Assembly (NCBI GenBank): GCA_030733815.1 | Contig: JAUZQE010000008.1 | Location: 32,977 to 96,976, forward strand | Length of the DNA: 64,000 nucleotides | Direction: 5' to 3' | Source of the DNA: Yanghanlia caeni | GTDB lineage: Bacteria; Pseudomonadota; Gammaproteobacteria; Burkholderiales; Burkholderiaceae_B | In this document: positions 17,308-27,962 of the stretch, in pieces | Layout of the letters: each line of letters begins with the position of its first letter | Numbering within the stretch: position 1 is the stretch's first letter | Notes under the pieces: generated by a model | The model's database searches: none | What the model saw: only the letters and a program-made list of their open reading frames with translations | What the model was told of the DNA's origin: nothing | Position numbers and translations under genes: made by a program

Positions 17308-19068
17308 ATGACGACTTACTCAGACTCCCCCCGCAGCAGATACAGCGCCATGGTCAGCCTTCAGGGGCTGGGCGTCGTCAAGGGCTATGCGATCGGCCGC
17401 GCCGCGATCATGAGTGCCGCGGCACTCGAGGTCGCGCACTATCGCATTCCCGATAACGAGGTTGAAGCGGAATGCGAACGGCTCGAACGGGCGGTGGCGC
17501 AGGCCGGAACGGAATTGCAGTCGCTTATCGATGCACTGCCGGCCGATGCGCCGCGCGAAGTGGGGCCGCTGCTGAATGTGCATCGCCTTCTGCTTGAAGA
17601 TCCCATGCTTTGCCGGCAGGCGTGCGAGTTCATCCGCGAACGTCATTACAACGCCGAATGGGCGCTGACCACCCAGGGGCAGATACTCGTCGAGCAGTTC
17701 AGTGCCATGGAAGACGAGTATTTGCGCGAACGCAGCGCCGATATTCGCCAGGTCATCGAGCGTGTGTTGCGCGTGATGTCGGGCAGCACCAACCTGCTCA
17801 CCAATATCGAGAGCGTGCGGGATTCCGACGATCCGCTCATCGTGGTGGCGCGCGATATCTCGCCGGCCGACATGATGCGCCTCAAGGGGGCACGGTTCGC
17901 CGCATTTCTTACCGATCTGGGCGGCCCCACGTCGCATACGGCGATCGTGGCACGCAGCCTGAACGTACCCGCCGTGGTGGGGCTGGGCCACGTGCGTGCG
18001 CTGGTGCGCGACGGCGACATGCTGGTGGCCGATGGTGCAACCGGGGTCGTGCTGGTCAATCCGTCGGAACAGGTGCTTGCCGAGTACCGCGAACGTCAGG
18101 CGGCGTTTCTGCGTGAACGCGAAGAACTTGCCAGTCTGCGCCATGCGCCAGCCGTAACGCTGGACGGCATCGACATTTGCCTTGAAGCGAACATCGAATT
18201 GCCCGAAGAGGCCGAGGCTGCGCTCGAGGCGGGTGCCGAAGGCATCGGTCTGTTCCGCAGTGAATTCCTGTTCATGGGCCGGGCTGATCTGCCCACGGAA
18301 GAGGAGCAGTACCTGGCCTATGCCTCGGTCGTGAAAGCGATGGCGGGGCGGCCCGTCACGATCCGTACGCTGGATATCGGCTCCGACAAGACGCTCGACG
18401 GTGAAGTGACCGTGGCAACGAATCCGGCATTGGGGCAGCGCGCGATCCGATACTGTCTGGCGCGCCCCGAGCTGTTTGCCACGCAGCTGCGCGCGCTCGT
18501 GCGCGCGGCCGTGCATGGCCACGTGCGGATTCTCATTCCCATGCTGTCACACATGCACGAGGTCCGTGCCGTGCGTCAGGCCATCGAAGGCGCCTGCCGC
18601 GAACTCGACGCCCGCAACGTACCGTATTCCCGCGACTTTTCCGTGGGCGGCATGGTCGAGATTCCGGCGATGGCCATTGCGATCGAGCCGTTTGCCGAGG
18701 CGCTGGATTTTCTGTCGATCGGCACGAATGACCTCATTCAGTACACGCTGGCCATCGACCGGGGTGATGCCGAGGTCTCGGCGCTGTACGATCCGATCCA
18801 CCCTGCGGTGCTGCGTCTCATTGCCCACACGATCAATGCCGGCGAAAAGCTGGGCAAACCCGTGTCGGTGTGTGGCGAGATGGCGGGCGATTCGCGTATT
18901 ACCCGCATGCTGCTGGGCCTGGGGTTGCGCAACTTTTCCATGCATCCGCAGCAACTGCTCGACGTCAAGAAAGAAATCCGCCAGGCCCATTCATACGATC
19001 TGCGCATGAAAGTTGCGGGCGCCCTGAACAGGGCCGCCCGCATCGATCTGGCCGAGCTCTCCGCCTGA
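17308..19068 (+). CDS. ptsI: PTS enzyme I (phosphoenolpyruvate-protein phosphotransferase)
   Basis: EI (about 586 aa) takes phosphate from phosphoenolpyruvate and passes it to HPr. The active-site His lies in LGGPTSHTAIVARS at about residue 210. The PEP-binding barrel shows GIGLFRSEFLFM, IRTLDIGSDKTL, FLSIGTNDLIQYTLA and the catalytic Cys in KPVSVCGEMAGD. The start is set at ATG 17308; ATG 17350 would remove 14 poorly conserved residues and cannot be excluded. It closes the gshB-EIIA-HPr-EI unit and is convergent with amtB. Confidence 0.96.
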   Translation: MTTYSDSPRSRYSAMVSLQGLGVVKGYAIGRAAIMSAAALEVAHYRIPDNEVEAECERLERAVAQAGTELQSLIDALPADAPREVGPLLNVHRLLLEDPMLCRQACEFIRERHYNAEWALTTQGQILVEQFSAMEDEYLRERSADIRQVIERVLRVMSGSTNLLTNIESVRDSDDPLIVVARDISPADMMRLKGARFAAFLTDLGGPTSHTAIVARSLNVPAVVGLGHVRALVRDGDMLVADGATGVVLVNPSEQVLAEYRERQAAFLREREELASLRHAPAVTLDGIDICLEANIELPEEAEAALEAGAEGIGLFRSEFLFMGRADLPTEEEQYLAYASVVKAMAGRPVTIRTLDIGSDKTLDGEVTVATNPALGQRAIRYCLARPELFATQLRALVRAAVHGHVRILIPMLSHMHEVRAVRQAIEGACRELDARNVPYSRDFSVGGMVEIPAMAIAIEPFAEALDFLSIGTNDLIQYTLAIDRGDAEVSALYDPIHPAVLRLIAHTINAGEKLGKPVSVCGEMAGDSRITRMLLGLGLRNFSMHPQQLLDVKKEIRQAHSYDLRMKVAGALNRAARIDLAELSA

Positions 19069-19094
19069 GCGGCACCCGGCCCCTCTGGTTCAAT

Positions 19095-20321
19095 TCAATA
19101 GTGGTACGCGGTTTCGCCGTGGCTGTTGATGTCCAGGCCTTCGCGTTCCACATCGGCTGATACCCTGAGGCCGCACAGTTTGTCTGCCACAAAGTAGGCA
19201 ATCCAGGCTGCGATGCCCGACCAGGCGATGGTGATCAGAATGCCTTCCAGCTGAATCCACAGTTGCCAGGGCAGCTCGCCCAGCGTGGCCAGACCCGGGC
19301 CGCCGAAGGCCTGAGCATTGAACACGCCCGTCAGCATGGCGCCTACGATGCCGCCCACGCCGTGGATGCCGAATACATCCAGGCTGTCATCGGCCTTGAG
19401 CATGCGCTTGAGGCCATTCACGCCCCATACGCACGCCGCGCCAGCGGCAAAGCCGATAAGCAGCGCACCGATGGGGCCCACCAGCCCGGCCGCAGGGGTC
19501 ACGCCAACCAGGCCGGCCACGGCACCCGAGGCAGCACCGAGCAGCGAGGGGCGGCCCTTCGCTTTCCATTCCACCAGCAGCCAGGCCAGTACGGCGCCTG
19601 CGGTGGTCAGCAGCGTGTTGAAGAAGGCGAGGGCGGTGGTCTGCGTCGCGCCCAGCGCCGACCCGGCGTTGAAGCCGAACCAGCCCACCCACAGCAAGGC
19701 GGCGCCCGTCATGGCCATGGGCAGGTTGTGCGGTTGCATGGGTTCGCGCCCGTAGCCGACGCGTGCGCCCACCACCCACGCACCGACCAGCGCCGCCACC
19801 CCCGCGTTGATGTGCACGACCGTGCCGCCGGCAAAGTCGAGCGCGCCGCGCTCGAAGAGCCAGCCGCCAGGTGCCCACACCATGTGTGCAATGGGCAGGT
19901 AGGCAATCGTCATCCACAGTGCCGTGAAGATCATGACAGCGGAAAAGCGGATGCGTTCTGCGAAGCCCCCCACCACCAGGGCGCAGGTAATTCCGGCGAA
20001 CGTGGCCTGGAAGGCGGCGAAGCTGAGTTCCGGTATGGTGCCGGCCATCTCGTAGGTTTCACTGGCCAGGTCGTACATGCCCGAGAAGAGGAGACGACCG
20101 AAGCCGCCGAACAGTGCGTTGCCTTCGGTGAACGCCAGGGAGTAACCGTAGATGAACCACAGCACGACAGCCAGGCTGAACGAAGCCATGACCTGAATCA
20201 GTACCGACAGCACGTTTTTGGCACGTACCAGCCCACCATAGAAGAGCGCGAGCCCCGGAACCACCATCAGTAGTACGAGAAGGGTCGAAACACTGACCCA
20301 TGCGAGATCTGCTTTATCCAT
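19095..20321 (-). CDS. amtB: Ammonium transporter
   Basis: Amt/AmtB channel (408 aa) with about eleven hydrophobic helices. The twin pore histidines lie in GTVVHINAGVAAL (about residue 165) and DVFGIHGVGGIVG (about 310), and the signature DFAGGTVVHINAG is intact. The ATG at 20321 is preferred because GGAG lies seven bases before it; ATG 20333 would add four residues. The gene follows glnK after 19 bases, the standard glnK-amtB operon in which GlnK plugs the channel when nitrogen is ample. Control is through the sigma-54 promoter upstream of glnK. Confidence 0.96.
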   Translation of the reverse strand: MDKADLAWVSVSTLLVLLMVVPGLALFYGGLVRAKNVLSVLIQVMASFSLAVVLWFIYGYSLAFTEGNALFGGFGRLLFSGMYDLASETYEMAGTIPELSFAAFQATFAGITCALVVGGFAERIRFSAVMIFTALWMTIAYLPIAHMVWAPGGWLFERGALDFAGGTVVHINAGVAALVGAWVVGARVGYGREPMQPHNLPMAMTGAALLWVGWFGFNAGSALGATQTTALAFFNTLLTTAGAVLAWLLVEWKAKGRPSLLGAASGAVAGLVGVTPAAGLVGPIGALLIGFAAGAACVWGVNGLKRMLKADDSLDVFGIHGVGGIVGAMLTGVFNAQAFGGPGLATLGELPWQLWIQLEGILITIAWSGIAAWIAYFVADKLCGLRVSADVEREGLDINSHGETAYHY

Positions 20322-20340
20322 CGTGTTCTCCATTCAAGGG

Positions 20341-21030
<690 letters not shown>

Positions 21031-21099
21031 TTACACGCATTGACGCGGGCGGCATAGCCTTTGCAATACGTGTTGCACCAACGAATCAGAGAGGTGCTT

Positions 21100-21492
21100 A
21101 TGGACACACGACGTATCCCGTATGCCATCGCTGGCGCAGCCCTGTCGCTCGGCCTGCTTGCCGCATGTTCCGACGATGCCGACGAGGCTCCGCCCCCCGC
21201 CCCGGCCGAAGAGGTGACTCCCGCTCCGGCGCCCGTGACTCCGCCGGCTGACAGCGCACCGGCGTCGCCGCCGGCCGACAGCATGTCGTCAACACCCGGC
21301 AGCTCCACCATGCCGGGCGCTTCGACTACGCCCGACACGGGCAACACCATGCCGGGCCCGTCGTCTACGCCCGACACAGGCAACACCATGCCGCCGCCAC
21401 AGGAGGAAACGTCTCCTTCTACAGGCGCAAGCGCGACGGAGGGTTCCGGGTCCACCCCGTCGACTCCGGGATCGAGCACTTCGGGTTCTTGA
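21100..21492 (+). CDS. Small Pro/Ser/Thr-rich lipoprotein
   Basis: Predicted lipoprotein of 130 aa. A signal peptide with lipobox LLAAC (Cys at about residue 25) is followed by a low-complexity region rich in Pro, Ala, Ser and Thr. It contains two near-identical 12-residue units (TPDTGNTMPGPS and TPDTGNTMPPPQ). No globular domain is visible. GAGAGG lies eight bases before the ATG. No function can be assigned; such tails often span the periplasm or are extended linkers. A strong terminator follows. Confidence 0.7.
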   Translation: MDTRRIPYAIAGAALSLGLLAACSDDADEAPPPAPAEEVTPAPAPVTPPADSAPASPPADSMSSTPGSSTMPGASTTPDTGNTMPGPSSTPDTGNTMPPPQEETSPSTGASATEGSGSTPSTPGSSTSGS

Positions 21493-21518
21493 TTGCCGCT
21501 ACCCCTCGTCATGCAACG

Positions 21519-21543
21519 AAAACGGGCGCCAGGCGCCCGTTTT
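21519..21543. terminator. Strong hairpin between lipoprotein gene and ubiK
   Basis: AAAACGGGCGCC and its exact complement GGCGCCCGTTTT flank a single base (12-bp arms). A-run and T-run on the two sides allow bidirectional termination; here it serves the lipoprotein gene. Confidence 0.88.
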
Positions 21544-21580
21544 CTTCATTACACTACGCGTATATGCACAGGAGAAGGTC

Positions 21581-21922
21581 ATGATCAATCGCAGCGACTG
21601 GGTCGATGAATTTCAGAAGAACATATCCGAACTGATTGCGCGCAGCCCGGCGGCTGACATCGAACGCAATGTCAGGGCCTTCATGGCACAGACATTTTCG
21701 CGTCTCGATCTCGTTACGCGTGAAGAGTTCGAGATCCAGGCTCAGTTGCTGGAAAAGGCCCTGCAACGCATCACTGCGCTTGAATCGCGTGTCAGCCAAC
21801 TGGAAGGGCGGCAACCGCCGGGTCAGCCGGCCGCCGCAGCGCCGGTCGAACCTGCCATCGAACCTGCAGTCGAATCCTCTCCTTCGGCCAGGGCCCCGCG
21901 CACCCAGCCTGGCGAACAGTAG
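21581..21922 (+). CDS. ubiK: UbiK-like BMFP accessory factor
   Basis: Small helical protein (113 aa) of the BMFP/YqiC family. In enterobacteria UbiK assists aerobic ubiquinone synthesis through the UbiJ-UbiK complex. The conserved N-terminal helix WVDEFQKNISELIARSP is followed by the diagnostic VREEFEIQAQLLEKA-like stretch and the coiled coil LEKALQRITALESRVSQLE. The last 40 residues are Pro/Ala-rich and disordered. A GGAG element precedes the ATG. yifB follows after 91 bases, an association also seen in other proteobacteria. Confidence 0.85.
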   Translation: MINRSDWVDEFQKNISELIARSPAADIERNVRAFMAQTFSRLDLVTREEFEIQAQLLEKALQRITALESRVSQLEGRQPPGQPAAAAPVEPAIEPAVESSPSARAPRTQPGEQ

Positions 21923-22013
21923 TCTTACGCACAGACCAAAACGGCATTCCCTGAACGGCAGTGCCTCGGCCCGGGGCATACTTTGCGCATCGTTCATTGC
22001 GGAGCTTGCGGTC

Positions 22014-23540
22014 ATGTCGCTGGCCATTCTTGCCAGTCGGGCGCTGCACGGTTTTCAGGCGCTTCCCGTAAAGGTCGAGGTCCATGTCGGTGCCGGGCTG
22101 CCGGCTTTCAATATCGTGGGGCTACCCGATACCGGGGTGCGCGAAAGCCGGGAACGCGTCCGGTCCGCGCTGCTCAGTGGTGGCTACACCTTCCCCGCCG
22201 GGCGCATTACGGTGAATCTGGCGCCGGCCGATCTGCCCAAGCATTCGGGGCGCTTCGACTTGGCGATCGCCCTGGGCATCCTGCTGGCCACCGGGCAAAT
22301 TCCAGCGCTCAGGCCCGATCAGGCCGTGCACCAGATCCCCGATCATGTTTTTGTGGGCGAACTCTCGCTCACCGGCACACTGGGGGCCATCAACGGCGCA
22401 TTGGCGATCGCTCTGGCCGTGGCCCGCGATGCGCCGGGCGCGATCCTGGTCATGCCTGCGGCCAGCGCGGCGGTGGCGGCACAAGTGCCCGGTATCTCGG
22501 TATGTTCGGCCGAAACGCTTGCCGACGTGGCAAACGCGCTTGCCCGGGGGCAAGCGATGCCGCGCGCCCAGCCCTTGCCGCCAGGCCGTCAGCCCGAAGC
22601 GCCACCGTGTCTTTCAGAGGTGATCGGGCAGGCCGCGGGCCGGCGCGCGCTCGAGATTGCGGCCTGCGGCGGGCACAGTCTGCTGATGTGCGGGCCGCCG
22701 GGCGTGGGAAAAAGCATGCTCGCGCAGCGGCTGCCTGGCCTGCTGCCTCCACTGGCGGTAGCGCAACGGCTCGAGGTGGCGGCATTACATGGTCTGGCCG
22801 GACACGACATCGCGCCTAGCGACCAGCCGCCCTTCCGGGCGCCCCATCACACAGCATCGACACCAGCCGTGGTGGGTGGCGGTGCGTGGCCGCGCCCCGG
22901 CGAGATCAGCCTGGCACACAACGGCGTGCTGTTTCTCGACGAGATTCCAGAATTTCAGCGTGCGGTGCTCGAATCGTTGCGTGAGCCGCTCGAGACGGGC
23001 CAGGTCAGCATTGCGCGTGCGCGAATCAGCTGCACCTTTCCCGCACGCTTTCAACTGGTGGCGGCCATGAATCCGTGCCCATGTGGCTGGGCGGGGCACG
23101 CGCGGCGGGTGTGTACCTGCGCACCGGGCCGGGTCGAGGCGTACCGGCGTCGCCTGTCCGGTCCGTTGCTCGATCGTATCGACTTGCATGTTGGGCTCAC
23201 TACACCCGAAACGAGCTGGCTGAGCGCGGCGTGTGGTGAGCGCTCAGACGAGGTCAGACAACGCGTGCTGAGGTGCCGCAGCAACCAGCTCGATCGTCAG
23301 GGCTGCACCAATGCGCAACTTGAGGGCGCGGCCTTGCGCCGCCATGCCGAGCCGACGACGCAGGCGGCGAATCTGTTGCGTGACGCCGCGCAGCACTGGG
23401 GCTGGTCGGCGCGCGTCATGCACCGGTTGCTGCGTGTTTCCCGAACGCTTGCCGACATGGCGTCAAGCGACACGGTCTCGGCTGAACACGTCGCCGAAGC
23501 GCTGCAGTTCCGCCCGACATGGGGCGAGCAATACCATTAG
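22014..23540 (+). CDS. YifB/ComM-family Mg-chelatase-like AAA+ ATPase
   Basis: Protein of 508 aa of the YifB/ComM family. It has an N-terminal Lon-protease-like fold domain (SLAILASRALHGFQALPVKVEVH onward), a AAA+ core with Walker A GPPGVGKS at about residue 228, Walker B LFLDEIPEF near 308, and a C-terminal Mg-chelatase domain with Cys-rich MNPCPCGWAGH. ComM homologues act as helicases in branch migration during natural transformation. The open frame extends to 21636 through ubiK, but homology begins at the ATG 22014. Role in this organism is inferred from family only. Confidence 0.93.
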   Translation: MSLAILASRALHGFQALPVKVEVHVGAGLPAFNIVGLPDTGVRESRERVRSALLSGGYTFPAGRITVNLAPADLPKHSGRFDLAIALGILLATGQIPALRPDQAVHQIPDHVFVGELSLTGTLGAINGALAIALAVARDAPGAILVMPAASAAVAAQVPGISVCSAETLADVANALARGQAMPRAQPLPPGRQPEAPPCLSEVIGQAAGRRALEIAACGGHSLLMCGPPGVGKSMLAQRLPGLLPPLAVAQRLEVAALHGLAGHDIAPSDQPPFRAPHHTASTPAVVGGGAWPRPGEISLAHNGVLFLDEIPEFQRAVLESLREPLETGQVSIARARISCTFPARFQLVAAMNPCPCGWAGHARRVCTCAPGRVEAYRRRLSGPLLDRIDLHVGLTTPETSWLSAACGERSDEVRQRVLRCRSNQLDRQGCTNAQLEGAALRRHAEPTTQAANLLRDAAQHWGWSARVMHRLLRVSRTLADMASSDTVSAEHVAEALQFRPTWGEQYH

Positions 23541-23567
23541 ACAAACAGCTGCCCGACACCGTATAAT
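23538..23567 (+). promoter_or_regulatory. Promoter for rpmI-rplT-pheST
   Basis: TAGACA (23538-23543) and a perfect TATAAT (23562-23567) are separated by 18 bases. The -35 box overlaps the yifB stop. Transcription would start near 23574, giving a leader of about 230 bases before rpmI. Confidence 0.7.
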
Positions 23568-23603
23568 CAAGAGCTTTCCTTTTACCCAAACACCACGTTG
23601 AAT

Positions 23604-23701
23604 GTGTGCATTCATGGTGTGTACCGATGGTGTGCACTGATAGTGAGTACTAACGGGTGTGCACTAACAGGTGGGTGTGCACTAACAGGTGTGTATTACG
23701 G
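23604..23701 (+). repeat. Degenerate 13-bp tandem repeats in the rpmI leader
   Basis: Seven units resembling GTGTGCACTAACA begin at 23604, 23617, 23630, 23643, 23657, 23675 and 23689. The first four are spaced exactly 13 bases apart; later spacings are 14, 18 and 14. Units 5 and 6 are identical. The array lies in the untranslated leader between the predicted promoter and rpmI. Its role is unknown. Confidence 0.85.
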
Positions 23702-23802
23702 GCAAAGGGAAAAGCCCACAAGAAGCAGATGTCAGGTTCTGAAAAGTGTGGCCAGTCTGGTTTGGTTGCCACCTGCATGTGCATTACAAGAGTTCAATCA
23801 TC

Positions 23803-24000
23803 ATGCCCAAGATGAAAACCAAGAAAGGCGCTGCGAAGCGCTTCAAGGTTCGCGGTAGCGGCTCCATCAAGCGGGGTCAGGCGTTCAAGCGCCATATTCT
23901 TACCAAGAAGACAACCAAGAACAAGCGCCAGCTGCGCGGTTCCACTGCGGTGCATGCCGCCGACGTTGCTTCTGTCAAGGCAATGATGCCTTTCGCTTGA
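23803..24000 (+). CDS. rpmI: Large-subunit ribosomal protein bL35
   Basis: bL35 (65 aa), fully typical: [18 protein letters not shown] at the start, then [20 protein letters not shown]. It is a basic 50S protein. It lies 16 bases before rplT. In most relatives it directly follows infC; here it has its own promoter and a repeat-bearing leader. In E. coli, L20 represses rpmI-rplT translation by binding the leader; whether that applies here is not visible. Confidence 0.98.
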   Translation: MPKMKTKKGAAKRFKVRGSGSIKRGQAFKRHILTKKTTKNKRQLRGSTAVHAADVASVKAMMPFA

Positions 24001-24016
24001 TTTACGGAGATCGAAC

Positions 24017-24376
24017 ATGCCACGCGTAAAACGCGGCGTTACCGCCCGCGCACGTCACAAGAAGGTTCTCAAGGCAGCCAAGGGTTATCGCGGTCGCCGC
24101 GGTAATGTATTCCGGGTCGCCAAACAGGCGGTCATGAAGGCAGGTCAGTACGCCTATCGCGACCGCCGCAACAAGAAGCGCACATTCCGCGCCCTCTGGA
24201 TCACCCGCATCAACGCGGCCTGCCGCGAGCAGGGCGTTACTTACAGCGCCTTCATCGCCGGCACCAAGAAGGCCCAGATCGAGCTCGACCGCAAGGTTCT
24301 GGCCGATATGGCCGTCAACGACAAGGCCGGCTTTGCTGCGGTGGTTGCGCAGGCCAAGGCAGCTCTGGCAGCCTGA
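24017..24376 (+). CDS. rplT: Large-subunit ribosomal protein bL20
   Basis: bL20 (119 aa) binds 23S rRNA early in 50S assembly. The basic N-terminal extension ([18 protein letters not shown]) and the globular C-terminal part with [20 protein letters not shown] are standard. A GGAG element lies nine bases before the ATG. It follows rpmI closely and precedes pheS after a 70-base gap with a hairpin. Confidence 0.98.
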   Translation: MPRVKRGVTARARHKKVLKAAKGYRGRRGNVFRVAKQAVMKAGQYAYRDRRNKKRTFRALWITRINAACREQGVTYSAFIAGTKKAQIELDRKVLADMAVNDKAGFAAVVAQAKAALAA

Positions 24377-24402
24377 TCCACCTTGTTGACTGTTTAATTG
24401 CG

Positions 24403-24426
24403 AACGGGGCTCCATGGGGCTCCGTT
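24403..24426 (+). terminator. Possible partial terminator/attenuator between rplT and pheS
   Basis: AACGGGGCTCC and GGGGCTCCGTT can pair into a 10-bp stem with two G-U pairs and a four-base loop, followed by TTTGCATTT. It would lower transcription into pheST relative to the ribosomal genes. No Phe-rich leader ORF is seen, so pheM-like attenuation is not supported. Confidence 0.45.
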
Positions 24427-24446
24427 TGCATTTGGAAGGGTACGGA

Positions 24447-25469
24447 ATGACAACGCAGGTCGACGATCTGATCGCTCAGGCGAAAGAACAGTTCGCACAG
24501 GCGCACGACGCCGCGGCACTTGAAAATGCCAAGGCCCGCTTCCTGGGCAAGCAGGGTGCGCTCACTGCCATGCTCAAGGGGCTGGCTGCGCTCGAGCCCG
24601 AGCGCAAGCGGGAAGAGGGCGCGCGCATCAACCAGCTCAAGCAGCAGATCGAGGGCCTGCTGAGCGCGCGGCGGGCCGAGCTGCAACAGGCAGAACTCGA
24701 CCGGCGGCTGGCAGCCGAAACCATCGACGTCACCCTGCCGGGGCGGGGCCGCGGATTCGGCGGCATTCACCCCGTGATTCAGGCCTGGCAGCGCGTCGAG
24801 GCCATTTTCCGTTCCATTGGTTTCGACGTGGCGGACGGCCCCGAAATCGAGAACGACTGGACCAACTTCACGGCGCTGAACAACCCCGAAAATCATCCGG
24901 CCCGTTCCATGCAGGACACCTTCTACGTCGACATGAACGACGCCGACGGGCTGCCGCTACTGCTGCGCACGCACACCAGCCCCATGCAAGTGCGCTACGC
25001 CCGCATGCATACGCCGCCCATCAAGGTGATCGCACCGGGTCGCACCTACCGCGTCGATAGCGACGCCACCCATTCGCCCATGTTCCACCAGGTCGAAGGG
25101 CTCTGGATCGATGAAGACATCTCCTTTGCCGACCTCAAGGGCGTTTATACCGAATTCCTGCGGGCGTTCTTCGAAACCGACGACCTGTGCGTACGGTTCC
25201 GCCCGTCTTTCTTCCCGTTTACCGAACCGTCTGCCGAAATCGACATGATGTTCACGTCAGGCCCCAATCAGGGCCGCTGGCTCGAGATTTCCGGTTCGGG
25301 GCAGGTGCATCCCCAGGTGGTGCGCAATTTCGGTCTTGATCCCGAGCGCTACATTGGCTTTGCTTTCGGCTCAGGCCTGGAACGACTGGCCATGCTGCGC
25401 TACGGCGTGAATGACCTTCGTCTGTTCTTCGAAGGCGATTTGCGCTTCCTGCGCCAGTTCAACCGCTGA
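24447..25469 (+). CDS. pheS: Phenylalanyl-tRNA synthetase alpha subunit
   Basis: Catalytic alpha subunit (340 aa) of the alpha2-beta2 enzyme that charges tRNA-Phe. An N-terminal coiled coil (to about 95) precedes the class II core: [19 protein letters not shown], motif 2 [21 protein letters not shown] (about 200-220), [11 protein letters not shown], and motif 3 [17 protein letters not shown] (about 305). The start at 24447 has GGAAGGG upstream; the longer frame from 24414 runs through the hairpin and is not used. pheT follows after 62 bases. Confidence 0.97.
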   Translation: MTTQVDDLIAQAKEQFAQAHDAAALENAKARFLGKQGALTAMLKGLAALEPERKREEGARINQLKQQIEGLLSARRAELQQAELDRRLAAETIDVTLPGRGRGFGGIHPVIQAWQRVEAIFRSIGFDVADGPEIENDWTNFTALNNPENHPARSMQDTFYVDMNDADGLPLLLRTHTSPMQVRYARMHTPPIKVIAPGRTYRVDSDATHSPMFHQVEGLWIDEDISFADLKGVYTEFLRAFFETDDLCVRFRPSFFPFTEPSAEIDMMFTSGPNQGRWLEISGSGQVHPQVVRNFGLDPERYIGFAFGSGLERLAMLRYGVNDLRLFFEGDLRFLRQFNR

Positions 25470-25531
25470 GCCCGTGACGGGGCCCACAGCTCTCTCACTT
25501 CCCCGAACGCACCGTTACACCCGAGACCATC

Positions 25532-27940
25532 ATGCTATTTCCAGAATCCTGGCTCCGTACCTACGTCAATCCCGATCTCGATACCGAGGAACTGGCGCAC
25601 AGCCTTACCATGGCCGGGCTCGAAGTGGAAGAAACCGAAACCGTGGCACCGCCGTTTTCGGGTGTCGTGGTTGCGCGCATCGCGCAGGTGCAGCCGCACC
25701 CGAATGCCGATCGCCTGCGTGTGTGCAGCGTCGATGACGGCTCCGGCACGCCGCTGCAGATTGTGTGCGGCGCGCCAAATGCCGCCGAAGGGCTGGTCGT
25801 GCCGCTGGCCCGGGTGGGCGCGCAGTTGCCCGGCGGAATGAAGATCGGGCCGGTGAAGATGCGTGGCGTGGAGTCGGCCGGCATGCTGTGCTCGGCCCGT
25901 GAGCTGGGTCTGTCTCAAGATCATGCCGGGCTGCTGGAACTCGACGCCGATGCGCCTGTAGGCGAGGACCTGCGCGCCTACCTCGATCTCGACGACACGG
26001 TGTTCACCCTCAAGCTTACGCCGAACCGGGCCGACTGTCTGTCGATTCGCGGCGTGGCGCGCGAGGTGGCGGCGCTGACAGGCGCCCCCATGAAGACGCT
26101 TGCATTCGAACCGGTTGCTCCCACCATCGAAGACCGCCTCGCGGTCAAGGTCGAAGCGCCCGATTTGTGCGGGCGCTTCGCCGGGCGCGTGATCCGGGGC
26201 GTGAACGCCCGTGCCGAGACGCCGGCCTGGATGAAGCGTCAGCTCGAGCGCGCGGGGCAGCGCTCGATTTCCGCGCTGGTCGATATTTCGAACTACGTCA
26301 TGCTCGAACTGGGCCGGCCCACCCACGTGTTCGACATCCGCCGCATTCAGGGCGGCCTGACCGTGCGCTGGGCGCGCGAAGGCGAGCGCCTGGAACTGCT
26401 GAGCGGCCAGGTCGTCGACCTGCAACCCGATGTGGGCGTGATTGCCGCCGGCGACGTGGTGGAAAGCATGGCGGGCATCATGGGTGGCGAAGCTACGGCC
26501 GTCACGCTCGACACCACCGACATTTACCTGGAAGGCGCGTTCTGGTGGCCCGAGGCCATCATGGGCCGGGCGCGACGCTACAAATTCAGTTCCGAGGCGA
26601 GCCACCGCTTCGAGCGCGGCGTTGATTTTGCCAACGTGCCCGAAGACCTGGAATACATGACCCGTCTCATTGTCGACATTTGCGGCGGCGAGGTCGGCCC
26701 GCTTGACGACCAGGTGATTGCCCTGCCGGAGCGCAAGCCCGTACGCATGCGCCTTGACCGCTGTCGGCGCGTACTCGGGCTTGCACTCGAGCGCGCAGAG
26801 GTTGAAGACATCTTCACGCGTCTGAGTCTGCCTTTCACCGTGGAAAACGACGTGTTCATCGTGGAGCCCCCCAGCTATCGCTTCGACCTCGTGATCGAAG
26901 AGGATCTGATCGAGGAAGTGGCCCGCATCTACGGCTTCGAGCGCATTCCCGATCTGCCGCCCCGGGCGCGGGCTCACATGCGCGCCTTGCCGGAAACGCT
27001 GCGCGGCCCCCATGAGCTGCGCGTTCGCATGGCTGCGCTCGACTACCAGGAAGTCATCAATTTCTCGTTTGTCGAAGAAGCCTGGGAGCGCGATTACGCG
27101 GGCAACGACAACCCGATCCGCCTGCTCAATCCCATTGCGAGTCAGCTGGCCGTCATGCGCAGCAGCCTGATTGGCGGGCTGGTGGCGAACATTGCCTACA
27201 ACATGCGTCATCGGCAAAGCCGGGTGCGTGTGTTCGAACTGGGGCGTGTGTTCATGCGCAATGCCGATGTGCGCGACGGCGATCTGAGCGTTGCCGGTGT
27301 CGAACAGCCCACGCGCCTTGCCGCCGCGGCCTGGGGCCCGGCGCTCGAGGAACAATGGGGCGAACCCGTGCGCCAGGTCGACTTCTACGACGTGAAAAGC
27401 GATCTCGTCGATCTGCTGGGCACCAACGCCGCCCGCATGCGTTGCGTGCCGGCCGTCCATCCCGCCCTGCATCCGGGGCGTAGCGCGCGCATCGAGATCG
27501 ACGGCAAGCCGGCGGGCTGGCTGGGTGAATTGCACCCCCGTTGGGTGCAGAAGGCCGAGCTGGGTCAGGCACCGGTGGTGTTCGAAATCGATGTGGCGGC
27601 CATTTCCGAAGGCGCCATGCCGGCTCTGGAAAGCCTGTCGCGCCAACCCGTGGTGATTCGCGACCTGGCCGTGTGGGTCGATAACGCAGTGTCGTATCAG
27701 GATTTGTTGGATACGCTTACCCGCACCGTGGCGTCTGATGCTAACCTTAATATCGTGCGGGAGATTCGTCTGTTCGACGTTTGGCGCGACAAGTCGGCCG
27801 CGAACGAGGAAAAGAGTCTCGCTTTCCGCTTCCGGCTGCAGAACCCCGAGGCCACGCTCGACGACGATGCCGTCGACGCCTGCATGGTGGCCTTGCTGCA
27901 GGCCCTCAAGATTCACCACGGTGCGCGCCAGCGTGCCTGA
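25532..27940 (+). CDS. pheT: Phenylalanyl-tRNA synthetase beta subunit
   Basis: Beta subunit (802 aa). The tRNA-binding EMAP-like domain (about 40-150) shows [21 protein letters not shown]. The B3/B4 editing region (about 210-390) includes GRPTHVFD, B5 lies at about 400-475, the inactive class II-like core lies in the middle, and the C-terminal ferredoxin-fold anticodon-binding domain ends the protein ([11 protein letters not shown]). Length is normal. It forms the pheS-pheT-ihfA-merR series seen in many proteobacteria. Confidence 0.97.
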   Translation: MLFPESWLRTYVNPDLDTEELAHSLTMAGLEVEETETVAPPFSGVVVARIAQVQPHPNADRLRVCSVDDGSGTPLQIVCGAPNAAEGLVVPLARVGAQLPGGMKIGPVKMRGVESAGMLCSARELGLSQDHAGLLELDADAPVGEDLRAYLDLDDTVFTLKLTPNRADCLSIRGVAREVAALTGAPMKTLAFEPVAPTIEDRLAVKVEAPDLCGRFAGRVIRGVNARAETPAWMKRQLERAGQRSISALVDISNYVMLELGRPTHVFDIRRIQGGLTVRWAREGERLELLSGQVVDLQPDVGVIAAGDVVESMAGIMGGEATAVTLDTTDIYLEGAFWWPEAIMGRARRYKFSSEASHRFERGVDFANVPEDLEYMTRLIVDICGGEVGPLDDQVIALPERKPVRMRLDRCRRVLGLALERAEVEDIFTRLSLPFTVENDVFIVEPPSYRFDLVIEEDLIEEVARIYGFERIPDLPPRARAHMRALPETLRGPHELRVRMAALDYQEVINFSFVEEAWERDYAGNDNPIRLLNPIASQLAVMRSSLIGGLVANIAYNMRHRQSRVRVFELGRVFMRNADVRDGDLSVAGVEQPTRLAAAAWGPALEEQWGEPVRQVDFYDVKSDLVDLLGTNAARMRCVPAVHPALHPGRSARIEIDGKPAGWLGELHPRWVQKAELGQAPVVFEIDVAAISEGAMPALESLSRQPVVIRDLAVWVDNAVSYQDLLDTLTRTVASDANLNIVREIRLFDVWRDKSAANEEKSLAFRFRLQNPEATLDDDAVDACMVALLQALKIHHGARQRA

Positions 27941-27962
27941 GACGCCTAAAGGAATGCGTTCG

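Noticed and set aside
23598..23858. 86-codon ORF across the 13-bp repeats, with repeated Cys-Ala-Leu-Thr units
   Set aside because: It runs into rpmI in another frame and its repetitive part is explained by the DNA repeats; no good start or ribosome-binding site.
24377..24446. PheM-like leader attenuation before pheST
   Set aside because: A hairpin is present but no short ORF with Phe codons was found.
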